A stretch of DNA of 64,000 nucleotides from Leeuwenhoekiella sp044542075 (GCF_044542075.1 NZ_JBITTU010000006.1:186001-250000); one strand, 5' to 3'; shown: positions 44,419 through 53,929, counted from the first letter of the stretch. The notes: generated from the letters alone by a model not told the origin. Numbers and translations: made by a program.

Positions 44419-44471
44419 AAGTTTTGTTTTTTCTTAATTAAGATTTATTTGTTTTTGCGTGGGTAGATATT

Positions 44472-45935
44472 CTAGCTTTTAAGAACCCAAGTGTCTTTAG
44501 AACCACCTCCCTGAGAAGAGTTCACAATTAGATTACCTTTTTTTAAAGCTACACGTGTAAGACCTCCTTTAAGAACAAAATCTTTATTGGCTCCCAGAAG
44601 GCAATAGGTTCTTAAATCTACGTGTCTTGATTCAAATGACTGGCTATCTTCAATATATGTAGCATGCACCGAAAGACTCATAATAGGTTGTGCTATGTAT
44701 TTTCTTGGGGCAGCCAATATAGTTTTTTTAACCTTTTCGATCTCTTCTTTAGTAAGTGTGTTTCCTATAGATATACCGTAGCCGCCGGCTTCATCAACCG
44801 GTTTAATCACAAGCTTATCTATGTTTTCTAATACATACTTCATCTCATCTGGTCTGCTGCAATGATACGTATGTACATTATTGAGTATGGGTTCTTCTCC
44901 TAAATAATACTTAATAATTTCAGGCATATAGGTATATACCGCCTTATCGTCTGCGACGCCGGTTCCCGGAGCATTAACTAAACATACGTTGCCATTTTTA
45001 TAAGCCGAAAACAATCCTGGAACGCCCAACATAGATTTAGGGTTAAACTCTAATGGATCTAAAAATTGATCGTCTACACGACGGTAAATTACGTCTACCC
45101 GCTGCGGGCCGCGAATGGTTTGCATATACACAAAATCATTCTCAACAAACAGATCACGACCTTCTACAAGTTCTACACCCATTGCCTTTGCTAAATACGA
45201 ATGCTCGTAGTATGCTGAGTTGTAAACTCCCGGAGTTATTACAACACAATTAGGCTCATCTACACCACGAGGTTTAACAGACTCCATCATTTCTAATAAA
45301 TTCTGTGCATAATCTGTAACAGTATGGGCATTGTAATGATTAAATACACCAAAGAGTGCACGTTTAAGAGCTGTACGGTTACAAATAACATAACTTACAC
45401 CAGAAGGGCAGCGAATGTTATCTTCAAGTACATAATACTTTCCATCAGAATGTTTTATTAAATCTGTTCCTGAGACGTGATTGTAAATTCCGCCAGGAGG
45501 ATCTACGCCTATCATTTGATGCAGATAGTTTGCAGACGAACTTATAAGATCTAAAGGCACGATTCCTTGTTTGATGATTTTTTTATCGTGATAAATATCC
45601 CAGATAAAGTGATTTAGAGCTTTGCTACGCTGCAAAACACCTCGTTCTATAACATCCCACTCTTTTTGATCTATAATACGGGGAAACAGATCAAAGGGGA
45701 AAATTTTCTCCTTTGCTTCTTTATCGTTATATACCTGAAAGGTAATTCCCTGATTAAAAAAAGAGGCTTTTGCTTTCTCATTTAATTTTGCGAAGTCTTG
45801 ACTAGAATGGCCACTGTACAAATCAAATAATGTTTGATACACTTTTTTCACATTCCCTTTTTCATCAAATATCTCATCGTAAAATTTGGTGTCTTTTTCA
45901 TAAGAAGCAAAAATAGACTGTTGGGTTTCTGACAT
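44472..45935 (-). CDS. Circularly permuted type 2 ATP-grasp protein
   Basis: The 487-residue protein carries the order-swapped ATP-grasp of DUF404/DUF407: GVDPPGGIYNHVSGTDLIKHSDGKYYVLEDNIRCPSGVSY (about 140-180) and the C-terminal KLVIKPVDEAGGYGISIGNT, whose Gly-rich loop binds ATP. The LTRVALKKGNLIVNSSQGGGSKDTW tail is family-typical. It is expected to ligate an amino acid or amine to a carboxylate. It is the first gene in the minus-strand cluster with alpha-E and transglutaminase. Confidence 0.85.
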   Translation of the reverse strand: MSETQQSIFASYEKDTKFYDEIFDEKGNVKKVYQTLFDLYSGHSSQDFAKLNEKAKASFFNQGITFQVYNDKEAKEKIFPFDLFPRIIDQKEWDVIERGVLQRSKALNHFIWDIYHDKKIIKQGIVPLDLISSSANYLHQMIGVDPPGGIYNHVSGTDLIKHSDGKYYVLEDNIRCPSGVSYVICNRTALKRALFGVFNHYNAHTVTDYAQNLLEMMESVKPRGVDEPNCVVITPGVYNSAYYEHSYLAKAMGVELVEGRDLFVENDFVYMQTIRGPQRVDVIYRRVDDQFLDPLEFNPKSMLGVPGLFSAYKNGNVCLVNAPGTGVADDKAVYTYMPEIIKYYLGEEPILNNVHTYHCSRPDEMKYVLENIDKLVIKPVDEAGGYGISIGNTLTKEEIEKVKKTILAAPRKYIAQPIMSLSVHATYIEDSQSFESRHVDLRTYCLLGANKDFVLKGGLTRVALKKGNLIVNSSQGGGSKDTWVLKS

Positions 45936-46127
45936 AGGTTAGTTTCTTTGATGTTAAAATAGCAATTATATAGTAAAGAGCTTATAATTAAATCTTAATT
46001 ATTCCGGTTTTAATTCATATATAAACAGTTTTTAATTAAATAATTAGGAATATTTCAATAGGCTTTATTACATAGATGCAGACTTATTTTTGATTTATTT
46101 GGCTATTTTTAGAGTTCAATACTTTCT

Positions 46128-48530
46128 ATGAAAAAAATAATTACACTCGCTCTTCTAGTCTTTGTTTCTGTAGCACACGCGCAGTTCTTAGAAAAAATAA
46201 AAAACCTACAAACTCATAAAGGCCTTTTTACATATCACTACGACGAGAAATCAGATAACATCTATCTGGAAGTACCTAATGTAGGAGAAGAATTTATTTA
46301 TGTACATGCTCTCAAAAGTGGATTGGGTTCTAATGATATAGGTTTAGACCGCGGTCAGCTAGGAGGTACAGCAATTGTAAAATTTATAAAAGCAGGTAAT
46401 AAATTATTATTAGTTCAGCCCAATCAAGATTATAGGGCCATTACAGATAATGTTGCAGAGCGTGAATCTGTAGAGGAAGCATTTGCCAAATCGGTTTTAT
46501 TTGGTTTTGAAATTAAAGAAACAAAAGGTGATACTTATATAATAGATCTGACACCTTTTTTATTAGAAGATGCACATGGTGTTGTACAACGTCTAAAATC
46601 AAATAACGAAGGCACTTATAAATATGACAAAGAGCGAAGTGCTTTAGCAATGAAAAATACAAAGGCGTTTCCTAAAAATAATGAATTTGAAGCTTTACTT
46701 ACTTTTAAAGGAGAACCTCAAGGTAGAAACTTACGATCTGTCGCACCTGATGCTTCATCTATTTCTGTAATTCAGCATCATTCATTTGTTGCACTACCAG
46801 AAGCTGGTTATCAAACTCGCAAATTCGATCCGCGGTCAGGAGCAATTCATATCTCTTATAAAGACTACGCATCTCCAGTACAGGAGGCTATAGATAAAAA
46901 ACTTATTATAAGACATCGCCTCGAAAAGAAAAATCCTGAATTGGAGATTAGTGAACCTATAAAGCCTATTATTTACTATTTAGATCCTGGTACGCCTGAG
47001 CCGGTACGTACTGCTTTATTAGAAGGAGCATCGTGGTGGGATCAGGCTTTTGAGAGTATAGGCTATAAAAATGCCTTTCAAGTAAAAATGCTTCCTGAAG
47101 GCGCAGATCCATTAGATTTAAGATATAATGTAATTCAATGGGTGCACCGCAGCACCCGCGGGTGGAGCTATGGCGCAAGCGTGGTTGATCCTCGTACGGG
47201 AGAAATCTTAAAAGGTCACGTAAGTCTGGGAAGTTTAAGAATACGTCAGGATTTTATGATTGCTCAGGCTCTTATGAATAAACCCTTTGCAGATTCTGAT
47301 GCAAATTATGAGCCTATGTTGGCGATGGCCATCGCGCGTATTCGACAACTTGCTGCACACGAAGTAGGGCATACGCTGGGCTTTGCACATAATTTTGCAG
47401 CGAGCGTTACAGACCGATCTTCTGTGATGGATTATCCGCATCCTACAATACGGTTAAATGTAGATAAAATAGATTTTAGTAACGCCTATGCAACTGGTAT
47501 TGGCCGTTGGGACAAAGTGACTGTCGCATATAGTTACAGCGATATTGCTAAAGGAATGACAGAAACCTGGTATTTAAATTCGTTATTAGAAAACGCAGAA
47601 CGTGATGGCCTAAGATTTATTACAGATAGTGATTCACGCTCTGCGACGGGCTCACATCCTGATGCACATTTATGGGATAATGGAGCAAATGCTTCGACAG
47701 AGTTGCGTGGTGTCTTGGCACTTCGGAAAAAAGCTATTGAAAACTTCGGAATTGACAATATACGTACGGGAGAGCCCCTATCTGTTTTAGAAGACGTATT
47801 TGTTCCTCTTTATTTTTATCATAGATATCAGACTGAAGCGGCGATTAAAAGCATTGGCGGTTTGCGGTACAATTATGCTGTAAAGGGTGACGGAAAGCAA
47901 GAAGTATTAAAACTAGTTTCAAAAGAGGAACAAGAAGCTGCGCTAAAAGCGGTTCTAAATACGTTAGATGCAAATAACCTTGCAATACCTAAAGATAAAC
48001 TAGATTTATTTCCACCAAGAGCCTATGGTTATGGTAGAGATCGCGAAAGTTTTAAAGGCAATACCGGGATAACATTTGATCCGCTTGGAGCTCCCGAAAC
48101 TGCCGCAGATATGACCTTAGACTTTTTATTAAATGCAGAACGCGCAAATCGAATTGTGGCTCAGCACGCATGGGATTCTAAGCATTTTTCATTTCAAGAT
48201 GTTTTAGAAGATTTAATCAAGGCTAGTTTCAAAAATCGACATCGAGATTCCTATCTTTCCGAAGTACAACAAACGATTAATTACCGCGTACTTGAACATT
48301 TAAAACAACTTGCAGTAAACACAAATGCGATACCCCAGGTTAAGGCAGAAACAATGGCAATTTTAGCTGATTTAGCTTTAAAAATGACAGATACTAATGA
48401 TGTAAATGAGCGTTATATGAGTCAGGAAATCACACGTTTTATTAAAAATCCTGAAGAATATAAGCCGGTTTTAGCCCCTAAAATTCCTGATGGCTCGCCC
48501 ATAGGAAGCTATCAATGCACAAACAATTAA
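46128..48530 (+). CDS. Secreted zinc metalloprotease (metzincin-like, DUF5117/DUF4953 type)
   Basis: The 800-residue protein has signal peptide MKKIITLALLVFVSVAHAQ. An N-terminal DUF5117-like part (about 30-230) precedes a catalytic domain with HEVGHTLGFAHN, i.e. HExxHxxGxxH with zinc ligands H411, H415 and H421. The second motif SVMDYPHPTI (about 433-442) supplies the metzincin Met-turn. The C-terminal DUF4953 region reaches residue 800. It probably degrades extracellular or periplasmic protein. The stop is only 4 nt before a dehydratase gene, so it may share its transcript. Confidence 0.88.
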   Translation: MKKIITLALLVFVSVAHAQFLEKIKNLQTHKGLFTYHYDEKSDNIYLEVPNVGEEFIYVHALKSGLGSNDIGLDRGQLGGTAIVKFIKAGNKLLLVQPNQDYRAITDNVAERESVEEAFAKSVLFGFEIKETKGDTYIIDLTPFLLEDAHGVVQRLKSNNEGTYKYDKERSALAMKNTKAFPKNNEFEALLTFKGEPQGRNLRSVAPDASSISVIQHHSFVALPEAGYQTRKFDPRSGAIHISYKDYASPVQEAIDKKLIIRHRLEKKNPELEISEPIKPIIYYLDPGTPEPVRTALLEGASWWDQAFESIGYKNAFQVKMLPEGADPLDLRYNVIQWVHRSTRGWSYGASVVDPRTGEILKGHVSLGSLRIRQDFMIAQALMNKPFADSDANYEPMLAMAIARIRQLAAHEVGHTLGFAHNFAASVTDRSSVMDYPHPTIRLNVDKIDFSNAYATGIGRWDKVTVAYSYSDIAKGMTETWYLNSLLENAERDGLRFITDSDSRSATGSHPDAHLWDNGANASTELRGVLALRKKAIENFGIDNIRTGEPLSVLEDVFVPLYFYHRYQTEAAIKSIGGLRYNYAVKGDGKQEVLKLVSKEEQEAALKAVLNTLDANNLAIPKDKLDLFPPRAYGYGRDRESFKGNTGITFDPLGAPETAADMTLDFLLNAERANRIVAQHAWDSKHFSFQDVLEDLIKASFKNRHRDSYLSEVQQTINYRVLEHLKQLAVNTNAIPQVKAETMAILADLALKMTDTNDVNERYMSQEITRFIKNPEEYKPVLAPKIPDGSPIGSYQCTNN

Positions 48531-48534
48531 AATA

Positions 48535-48978
48535 GTGACACATCAAGAACTCGTAGAAAAACTACCGTACACAAAACCTTTTTTATTTGTAGATACGATA
48601 ACTGAAGTTTCAGATAATCATATAAAAGGTATCTATACATTTCCAGAAGATTCTGATTTTTATAAAGGACATTTCCCAAATTATCCCGTTACACCGGGCG
48701 TTATTCTTTTAGAATGTATGATGCAAATAGGCTTAGTAAGCCTCGGGATTTATAAGCTTAGAGACAAAGATTTTGATCTCAAAAATAATGCTACAGTGGC
48801 AATGACAGAAAACAATGCTCAATTTTTTAAGCCTGTTTTCCCTAATGAACAAGTTATAGTAGTGTCTGAACTGGAGTATTTTAGATTCCATAAGTTAAAG
48901 GCAAAAGTTAAGATGCTTAATTCCGCGGGGGATGTGGTATGCAGTGGGGTATTTTCAGGAATTTTAAAAACAAATTAA
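48535..48978 (+). CDS. FabZ-like 3-hydroxyacyl-ACP dehydratase
   Basis: This 147-residue hot-dog-fold protein begins at GTG 48535, 4 nt after the metalloprotease gene. The active site is H46 in KGHFPNYPVTPGV, and E60 in LLECMMQ is the second catalytic residue. It removes water from 3-hydroxyacyl-ACP in fatty-acid or polyketide-like elongation. With the adjacent ketosynthase and ACP it forms a short synthase-like set. The housekeeping FabZ is likely elsewhere because these sequences are divergent. The stop TAA overlaps the next ATG (TAATG). Confidence 0.85.
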   Translation: MTHQELVEKLPYTKPFLFVDTITEVSDNHIKGIYTFPEDSDFYKGHFPNYPVTPGVILLECMMQIGLVSLGIYKLRDKDFDLKNNATVAMTENNAQFFKPVFPNEQVIVVSELEYFRFHKLKAKVKMLNSAGDVVCSGVFSGILKTN

Positions 48979-50246
48979 TGCAGACTCCCAGAGTAGTAGT
49001 TACGGGATTAGGTGTATGCGCTCCCAACGGCGTAGGTGTCCCGGCTTTTAAAGAAGCAATAGAAAATGGTAAAAGTGGAATTCGATTTTACAGCGAACTT
49101 GAGAAACTTAATTTCTCATGTCAGATAGGAGGGATGCCTTTAATTTCTGAAGCTGTTAAGTCTAAATATTTCACACCATTGCAGCTACGTAATTTTAATG
49201 CAGCAGGTATTTTATACGGTGTCGCTGCCGGTATGGAAGCCTGGCACGATGCCGGTCTCAAAATAGATGAAGAACACTGTGATTTTGATAGCGGAACCAT
49301 CTTTGGCGTGGGTACACTGGGCGTAGATAAGTACAGAGAAAGTATTTATAAGGTTGATGAGGGCAATACCCGTAGACTGGGCAGTACAAGTGTACAACAA
49401 ACAATGAGTAGTGGTGTAAGTGCCTATCTGGGCGGTATGCTGGGATTAGGAAATCTGGTAACAACTAACTCGTCTGCGTGCTCTACAGGCACCGAAGCGA
49501 TTCTATTAGCCTACGAGCGCATAAAAAGTGGAAAAGCAACCCGAATGCTTGCAGGAAGTACTAGTGATGGCGGTCCCTACGTATGGTGTGGTTTTGATGC
49601 GTTACGTATTTTACCTTCAAAATATAATGCCAGCCCCTCACAAGCCTCACGACCTATGGCTGCAGACGCTAGTGGTTTTGTGCCTGGCAGTGGGGCAGGA
49701 GCATTAGTTCTGGAAACCTTAGAAAGTGCACAAAAACGCGGAGCAAAAATTTACGCAGAGATTCTGGGAGGCAACAGTAATAGTGGTGGTCAGCGTCAGG
49801 AAGGTTCTATGACAGCACCTAATCCTATTGCAGTTAAACGCTGTATTTCTGAAGCTTTAAAAGATGCTAATATTACCGGCAACCAGGTTGATGTAATTAA
49901 TGGTCACTTAACAGCTACTTCAAAAGATGATTTAGAAATTAGAAACTGGAGCGAAGCTTTAGATCGTAGTGGGGCAGATTTTCCCTATATAAATTCTTTA
50001 AAAGGAATGACGGGGCACTGCCTTGCCGCTTCTGGAAGTATAGAATGTGTTGCTTCGGTATTAGAGTTGAAACATCAATTTTTGTTTCCGAATATAAACC
50101 TGCAACAGATTAATCCTGAAATTCTTAAAATAATCTCAGAAACCCGAATACCAAGAACCCGAACGAATCTCGAATTTAATATTCTTGCAAAAGCGAGTTT
50201 CGGCTTTGGGGATGTGAACTGTTGTCTTATTTTTAAAAAAATATAA
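48978..50246 (+). CDS. Beta-ketoacyl-ACP synthase (FabF-like ketosynthase)
   Basis: From ATG 48978 the protein has 422 residues. The thiolase-fold active site is C168 in SSACSTGTEAI, with His in NGHLTATSKDD (near 313) and TGHCLAASG (near 350); the Cys-His-His triad is complete. The canonical NAHGTST is changed to NGHLTATS, a mark of divergence from FabF/FabB. It condenses malonyl-ACP with an acyl chain. Start and end overlap or adjoin the dehydratase and ACP genes, so all three are one unit. Confidence 0.85.
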   Translation: MQTPRVVVTGLGVCAPNGVGVPAFKEAIENGKSGIRFYSELEKLNFSCQIGGMPLISEAVKSKYFTPLQLRNFNAAGILYGVAAGMEAWHDAGLKIDEEHCDFDSGTIFGVGTLGVDKYRESIYKVDEGNTRRLGSTSVQQTMSSGVSAYLGGMLGLGNLVTTNSSACSTGTEAILLAYERIKSGKATRMLAGSTSDGGPYVWCGFDALRILPSKYNASPSQASRPMAADASGFVPGSGAGALVLETLESAQKRGAKIYAEILGGNSNSGGQRQEGSMTAPNPIAVKRCISEALKDANITGNQVDVINGHLTATSKDDLEIRNWSEALDRSGADFPYINSLKGMTGHCLAASGSIECVASVLELKHQFLFPNINLQQINPEILKIISETRIPRTRTNLEFNILAKASFGFGDVNCCLIFKKI

Positions 50247-50274
50247 TTTCGCTAAAGCGGAAAAAACAACCTAT

Positions 50275-50526
50275 ATGAATCAAGAAATTTACGAAAAACT
50301 AACTCAAATTATTAAGCCTTATTTACCTGAAGACGTTGATGCAGCAAGCATTTCTGAAGATAGCCATCTGGTAAGCGACCTCAATATAAATTCAACACAT
50401 CTGGTTGATATTGTACTGGATGTAGAAGATGCTTTTGATATTACAATTGAAGATGACGAACTTGATAAAATGGAAACGGTAAAAGCATCCATAACGCTTA
50501 TCGAACAAAAGTTAGCAGCGAAGTAA
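50275..50526 (+). CDS. Acyl carrier protein
   Basis: This 83-residue ACP carries the phosphopantetheine Ser at S40 in DLNINSTHLVDIVLDV, in place of the usual DSL. It is acidic and helical (EDAFDITIEDDELDKMETV) like other ACPs. It shuttles acyl chains for the ketosynthase and dehydratase immediately upstream. No adjacent phosphopantetheinyl transferase, ketoreductase or thioesterase is present, so it must borrow these from elsewhere in the genome. Confidence 0.85.
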   Translation: MNQEIYEKLTQIIKPYLPEDVDAASISEDSHLVSDLNINSTHLVDIVLDVEDAFDITIEDDELDKMETVKASITLIEQKLAAK

Positions 50527-50607
50527 TAGTGATTTAATTGCGTTAACAAGCGTTAAAAATGCTTCTGTTTTAATTATAACTTTTAACTTTCTTTCAAAAA
50601 TAAAATT

Positions 50608-51210
50608 ATGGAAGAGATTAAGAAAATTACACCTACAGATTTTGAAATTATGGACGAGATTAAAACACGCTGGAGTCCGCGTGCGTTTGATGATGTACCA
50701 CTTTCTGTATCTGAGGTAAAACAACTGCTAGAGGCAGGGCGCTGGGCATCAAGTTCATACAATCAACAACCCTGGAGAATTATTTTCGGTATAAAAGGAG
50801 ATCCTGTATATGATCGTATTTTATCCTGTTTAGTTGAATTTAATCAAAGCTGGGCAAAAAACGCTCAGGCACTTATGATTACAGCTTACAAGAAAACTAC
50901 TAAAGATGGTGACGAGTACACACACGCGATGCACGATTTAGGTCTTTTTATGGGAAATGTAGTTATACAGGCTAACCATAAGGGTATTGCAGCACATCAA
51001 ATGGCAGGTTTAGAGCCAGATAAAGCACATAGTGAATTTAATTTTACCAAAGAATTTGGTATTGCTACCGCAGTTGCATTCGGTCGTTATGGTGGTGATC
51101 TTGATACATTACCCGAAGATTTAAGAGATGATGAACGCAAGCAAAAACGTGAGCGTATCACAGTAGATCAATTTGCGTTTAATGGAAATTTTGAAAATAA
51201 GGTAAACTAG
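50608..51210 (+). CDS. Nitroreductase-family FMN oxidoreductase
   Basis: The 200-residue protein has the N-terminal KTRWSPRAFDDVPLSVSEVKQLLEAGRWASSSYNQQPWR. This is the FMN-binding pattern of nitroreductases (R-SPRAF, then SS-NxQPW). The C-terminal AVAFGRYG block is also typical. It probably reduces nitro compounds, quinones or flavins with NAD(P)H. It is monocistronic, with a bidirectional terminator shared with the ArsC-like gene. Confidence 0.9.
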   Translation: MEEIKKITPTDFEIMDEIKTRWSPRAFDDVPLSVSEVKQLLEAGRWASSSYNQQPWRIIFGIKGDPVYDRILSCLVEFNQSWAKNAQALMITAYKKTTKDGDEYTHAMHDLGLFMGNVVIQANHKGIAAHQMAGLEPDKAHSEFNFTKEFGIATAVAFGRYGGDLDTLPEDLRDDERKQKRERITVDQFAFNGNFENKVN

Positions 51211-51234
51211 ATTTTTTTCAAATAACAGAAATAA

Positions 51235-51267
51235 AAAAAGCGGATCGTTATAAACGATCCGCTTTTT
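51235..51267. terminator. Bidirectional terminator
   Basis: GCGGATCGTT (51240-51249) pairs perfectly with AACGATCCGC (51253-51262), loop ATA, with A's before and T's after. Confidence 0.9.
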
Positions 51268-51285
51268 ACTTATAATAAACTTTCT

Positions 51286-51768
51286 TTAATTATGATCGCC
51301 ATTATCTGGCTTATCTATAAAACGTTCATTTTTTGTAGTGCTGCTAATTGTCGGCTCTTCGTGCATCATCTTTTTATCAAGACCGGCACTATCAACACCT
51401 AAAAATTCTTGAGCCTGTGTAGGGTTATTTATTTGCTTTACTGTTTCATTATGTATGATTACAGGATGTGCAAATATTTCGGGTCTGTTTTTGAGAATAT
51501 TTACGTAATCATTCTCATCAAAGTCCCCATTTTTAATCTCATCATCATCACTAACGTCTTCAAAACTCAACAACTCTCGCATAGGTTTATTAAGTTCTTC
51601 AGCAAGCTCTGCCCACTGCGTACCTGTTAAAGGATTTTTAGCAATATCTATGGTTTGTAATTCTTTATCTTTTACTGCAGAAATATGACCAAAAGTACGC
51701 TCGCCAATTCGGCTTGTACTACTATAGATCAATGTTATCTGATTTTCATTTCTAGCTATAGATTTCAT
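51286..51768 (-). CDS. ArsC-like protein lacking all cysteines
   Basis: The 160-residue thioredoxin-fold protein matches the ArsC/Spx family in length and in HPVIIHNETV, which takes the place of the RPIVILDNKGV found in the ArsC at 40914. But the catalytic Cys is replaced (YSSTSRIGERT), and the whole protein contains no Cys. So it cannot reduce arsenate by the usual mechanism. It may bind a partner, as Spx binds RNA polymerase, or be a degenerate paralogue. The gene follows the HPF gene by 11 nt on the minus strand and probably shares its mRNA. Confidence 0.7.
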   Translation of the reverse strand: MKSIARNENQITLIYSSTSRIGERTFGHISAVKDKELQTIDIAKNPLTGTQWAELAEELNKPMRELLSFEDVSDDDEIKNGDFDENDYVNILKNRPEIFAHPVIIHNETVKQINNPTQAQEFLGVDSAGLDKKMMHEEPTISSTTKNERFIDKPDNGDHN

Positions 51769-51779
51769 AAGTTATCTAA

Positions 51780-52082
51780 TTAATGAGATTTCATTTTATC
51801 CTTACGCTTAGCAAGTTGAATATTCAATTCGCGAATCGCTTCTTTTACAGACTCGTGAAAGCTTTTAGAACTGTGATCTGCGTATAGACGCGGTCCCGGA
51901 GCACTTAAACGAATTCCTGCAATTTTACCTGTTTCGTCGCTTGATGTATTTTCAGTTTTAAAGAAAATATCTGCACGTACGATAAAATCATATTTATGTA
52001 CTAATTTATCTAATTGCTCTTTTGTGAAATCTTCTAAAGCCTCACTAGCGGCTACATCGTTATACTCAAAGTTATAATTCAT
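51780..52082 (-). CDS. Short ribosome hibernation-promoting factor (HPF/RaiA)
   Basis: The 100-residue protein has the S30EA/HPF beta-alpha fold: NYNFEYNDVAASEALEDFTKEQLDKLVHKYDFIVRADIFF, then an arginine/lysine-rich C-terminus (LNIQLAKRKDKMKSH). It binds the ribosomal A and P sites in stationary phase and stabilises hibernating ribosomes. The short form lacks the C-terminal dimerisation domain of long HPF. It begins a two-gene operon with the Cys-less ArsC-like gene. Confidence 0.82.
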   Translation of the reverse strand: MNYNFEYNDVAASEALEDFTKEQLDKLVHKYDFIVRADIFFKTENTSSDETGKIAGIRLSAPGPRLYADHSSKSFHESVKEAIRELNIQLAKRKDKMKSH

Positions 52083-52203
52083 AATCTGTATATTTTATTA
52101 GTTTCCTAAAATTACGCAAAGCCTCACAGCATACCACAGACTTTAGGCTTTCTTTGACAACTAAGCGTTAATTAAGCTTAATTTTAAAGTGCCTCTTCAG
52201 AAT

Positions 52204-53157
52204 TTAAACTTCTTCTTCTGGAGTATTTGGACCTGCAATATAGATGGAAGCTAAAATTCCACCGGCTAGAGAAAGTACAATGACTGCCAGTGACATCCAT
52301 TCAGGAACTTCAATCATATGTGAGAAGATCATTTTGAGACCTACAAATGCCAGTATCACAACCAAACTGTAATTGATATAACGGAATTTTTGAAGCATTC
52401 TAGAAATTAGGAAGTACATAGAACGCAAACCTAAAATCGCTAATATATTAGATGTAAAAACAATAAATGGATCTGCCGTGATTGCCAGAATCGCCGGGAT
52501 GCTATCTAAGGCAAAAAGAATATCGGTAAGCTCTATGACAATTAAAGCTAGAAAAAGGGGAGTAGCGGCACGCTTACCGTGCTCAACCAGAAAAAAGGCG
52601 TGACCTTCTATAGTTGTGGTTACCGGGAATAATTTTTTTACAGATTTATAAACCGTAGAATCCTGCGGATCGTAATCGTCATCAGATTTAAGCATTTTGA
52701 AAGCGGTAAATAATAGGAATGCTCCAAAAACGTAAATTATCCATTCAAACTTGTTGATAAGCGCAACACCAAAAACAATCATTAATGCTCTAAAAACAAT
52801 TGCTCCTAAAATACCCCAGAACAAAACCCGGTGTTGAAATTTAGGAGGTATTGCAAAAGAAGAAAAAATCACAGCGATCACAAATACGTTATCTATACTT
52901 AATGACAACTCTATAAGATAACCAGTGATATATTTGAGTACTGCTGTATTTGCAGTAATATTAGTTGGATTTTCAATAAGTTCTGCACTAAAAAGCCAGT
53001 AAATAATCCCACTAAATGCCATTGCGATACTAAACCAAACTGCAGTCCAGATACCGGCTTCTTTACTTTTAATAATGTGATCTTCCTTATTAAAAACACC
53101 TAGATCTAGTGCCAGACAAATAAGAATAAAGACGATAAATAGACCCCAGATAAGCAT
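52204..53157 (-). CDS. TerC-family integral membrane protein (Alx-like)
   Basis: This 317-residue protein has about nine membrane helices. Conserved acidic residues sit in membrane segments: ELSLSIDNVFVIAVIF (near 80) and VIELTDILFALDSIPAILAIT (near 205), the pattern of TerC/Alx metal-ion transporters. It may export Mn2+ or another metal. A minus-strand -7 box TATATTTG at 53251-53244 is 86 nt upstream. It is single, with no visible terminator. Confidence 0.88.
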   Translation of the reverse strand: MLIWGLFIVFILICLALDLGVFNKEDHIIKSKEAGIWTAVWFSIAMAFSGIIYWLFSAELIENPTNITANTAVLKYITGYLIELSLSIDNVFVIAVIFSSFAIPPKFQHRVLFWGILGAIVFRALMIVFGVALINKFEWIIYVFGAFLLFTAFKMLKSDDDYDPQDSTVYKSVKKLFPVTTTIEGHAFFLVEHGKRAATPLFLALIVIELTDILFALDSIPAILAITADPFIVFTSNILAILGLRSMYFLISRMLQKFRYINYSLVVILAFVGLKMIFSHMIEVPEWMSLAVIVLSLAGGILASIYIAGPNTPEEEV

Positions 53158-53479
53158 AGTTGTTGTGTAATATTAGATGAAACTAACAGACTAAATTGAA
53201 CACGCTTATTCCATTAATTTATTTGTGTTAATTTGTTCAGGCGCAAATATACTATAGATTACAAGCCTTGAAAATCTAAAGATTCTAAATTGCTGTTAAA
53301 TAATTGTGGTCTTATATCTTTCTCTATAAATTCTGTTTAATAAGATACAATGCTCAGGATTAACTAATTATTTTACACTAAAATATAAAATAATCTTATT
53401 GCTTAAAACTATCAGAACTAAATTGTTAGTAACAGACTAAATTAGATAATACCCAACTACACAAAATATCAAAATTGCT
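53158..53479. other. Intergenic region, minus-strand promoter only
   Basis: This stretch of about 320 bp lies between terC (minus) and a nucleoside deaminase (plus). It contains the -7 box TATATTTG on the minus strand (53251-53244). Otherwise it is AT-rich, with no RNA gene or repeat I can support. Confidence 0.6.
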
Positions 53480-53929
53480 ATGGAATCAAATTCTAACGAA
53501 GCTTTTATGCGTAAAGCCATCGCCTGGGCTCAAAAAGGGAAGGAAACCAATGGAGGAGGAGCATTTGGAGCTGTAATTGTAAAAGATGGAGCAATTATCG
53601 CAGAAGGCCACAATCAGGTAGGAAAAAATACAGATTGTACCCAGCATGCAGAATTGGGTATGATTCAGGAAGCTTGCAAAAAATTATCCAACAAAAGTCT
53701 TGAGGGTTGTATCTTGTATACCAGCTGTGAACCCTGTTTGATGTGTCTGGGAGCAACCAGATGGGCAGAACTGCAAATGGTTTATTATGGTGCATCTGCT
53801 GCAGATGCTAAGGATGCGGGTTATATTTATAGCGATCTCTTTTACAATTCACATACTGGTAAAAGACACGTAGAATTCAATTTAAAACAACTATTACGGG
53901 AAGAAGCTGTTGCAGTCTGGAAAAACTAG
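53480..53929 (+). CDS. Nucleoside deaminase (zinc, CDA/guanine deaminase type)
   Basis: The 149-residue protein has zinc ligands H56 (with E58 as proton shuttle, QHAELG) and C83 and C86 (CEPCLMC). It is GuaD/TadA-like in size and likely deaminates guanine or a related base. The WAELQMVYYGASAADAKDAGYIYSDLFYN stretch favours guanine deaminase over TadA. A second paralogue is at 56454-56924. It is followed by an FNT channel gene after 3 nt. Confidence 0.85.
   Translation: MESNSNEAFMRKAIAWAQKGKETNGGGAFGAVIVKDGAIIAEGHNQVGKNTDCTQHAELGMIQEACKKLSNKSLEGCILYTSCEPCLMCLGATRWAELQMVYYGASAADAKDAGYIYSDLFYNSHTGKRHVEFNLKQLLREEAVAVWKN

Noticed and set aside
48939..48977. Earlier start for the ketosynthase
   Set aside because: It would add residues overlapping the dehydratase frame; the TAATG overlap and MQTPRVVVTG start fit the family.
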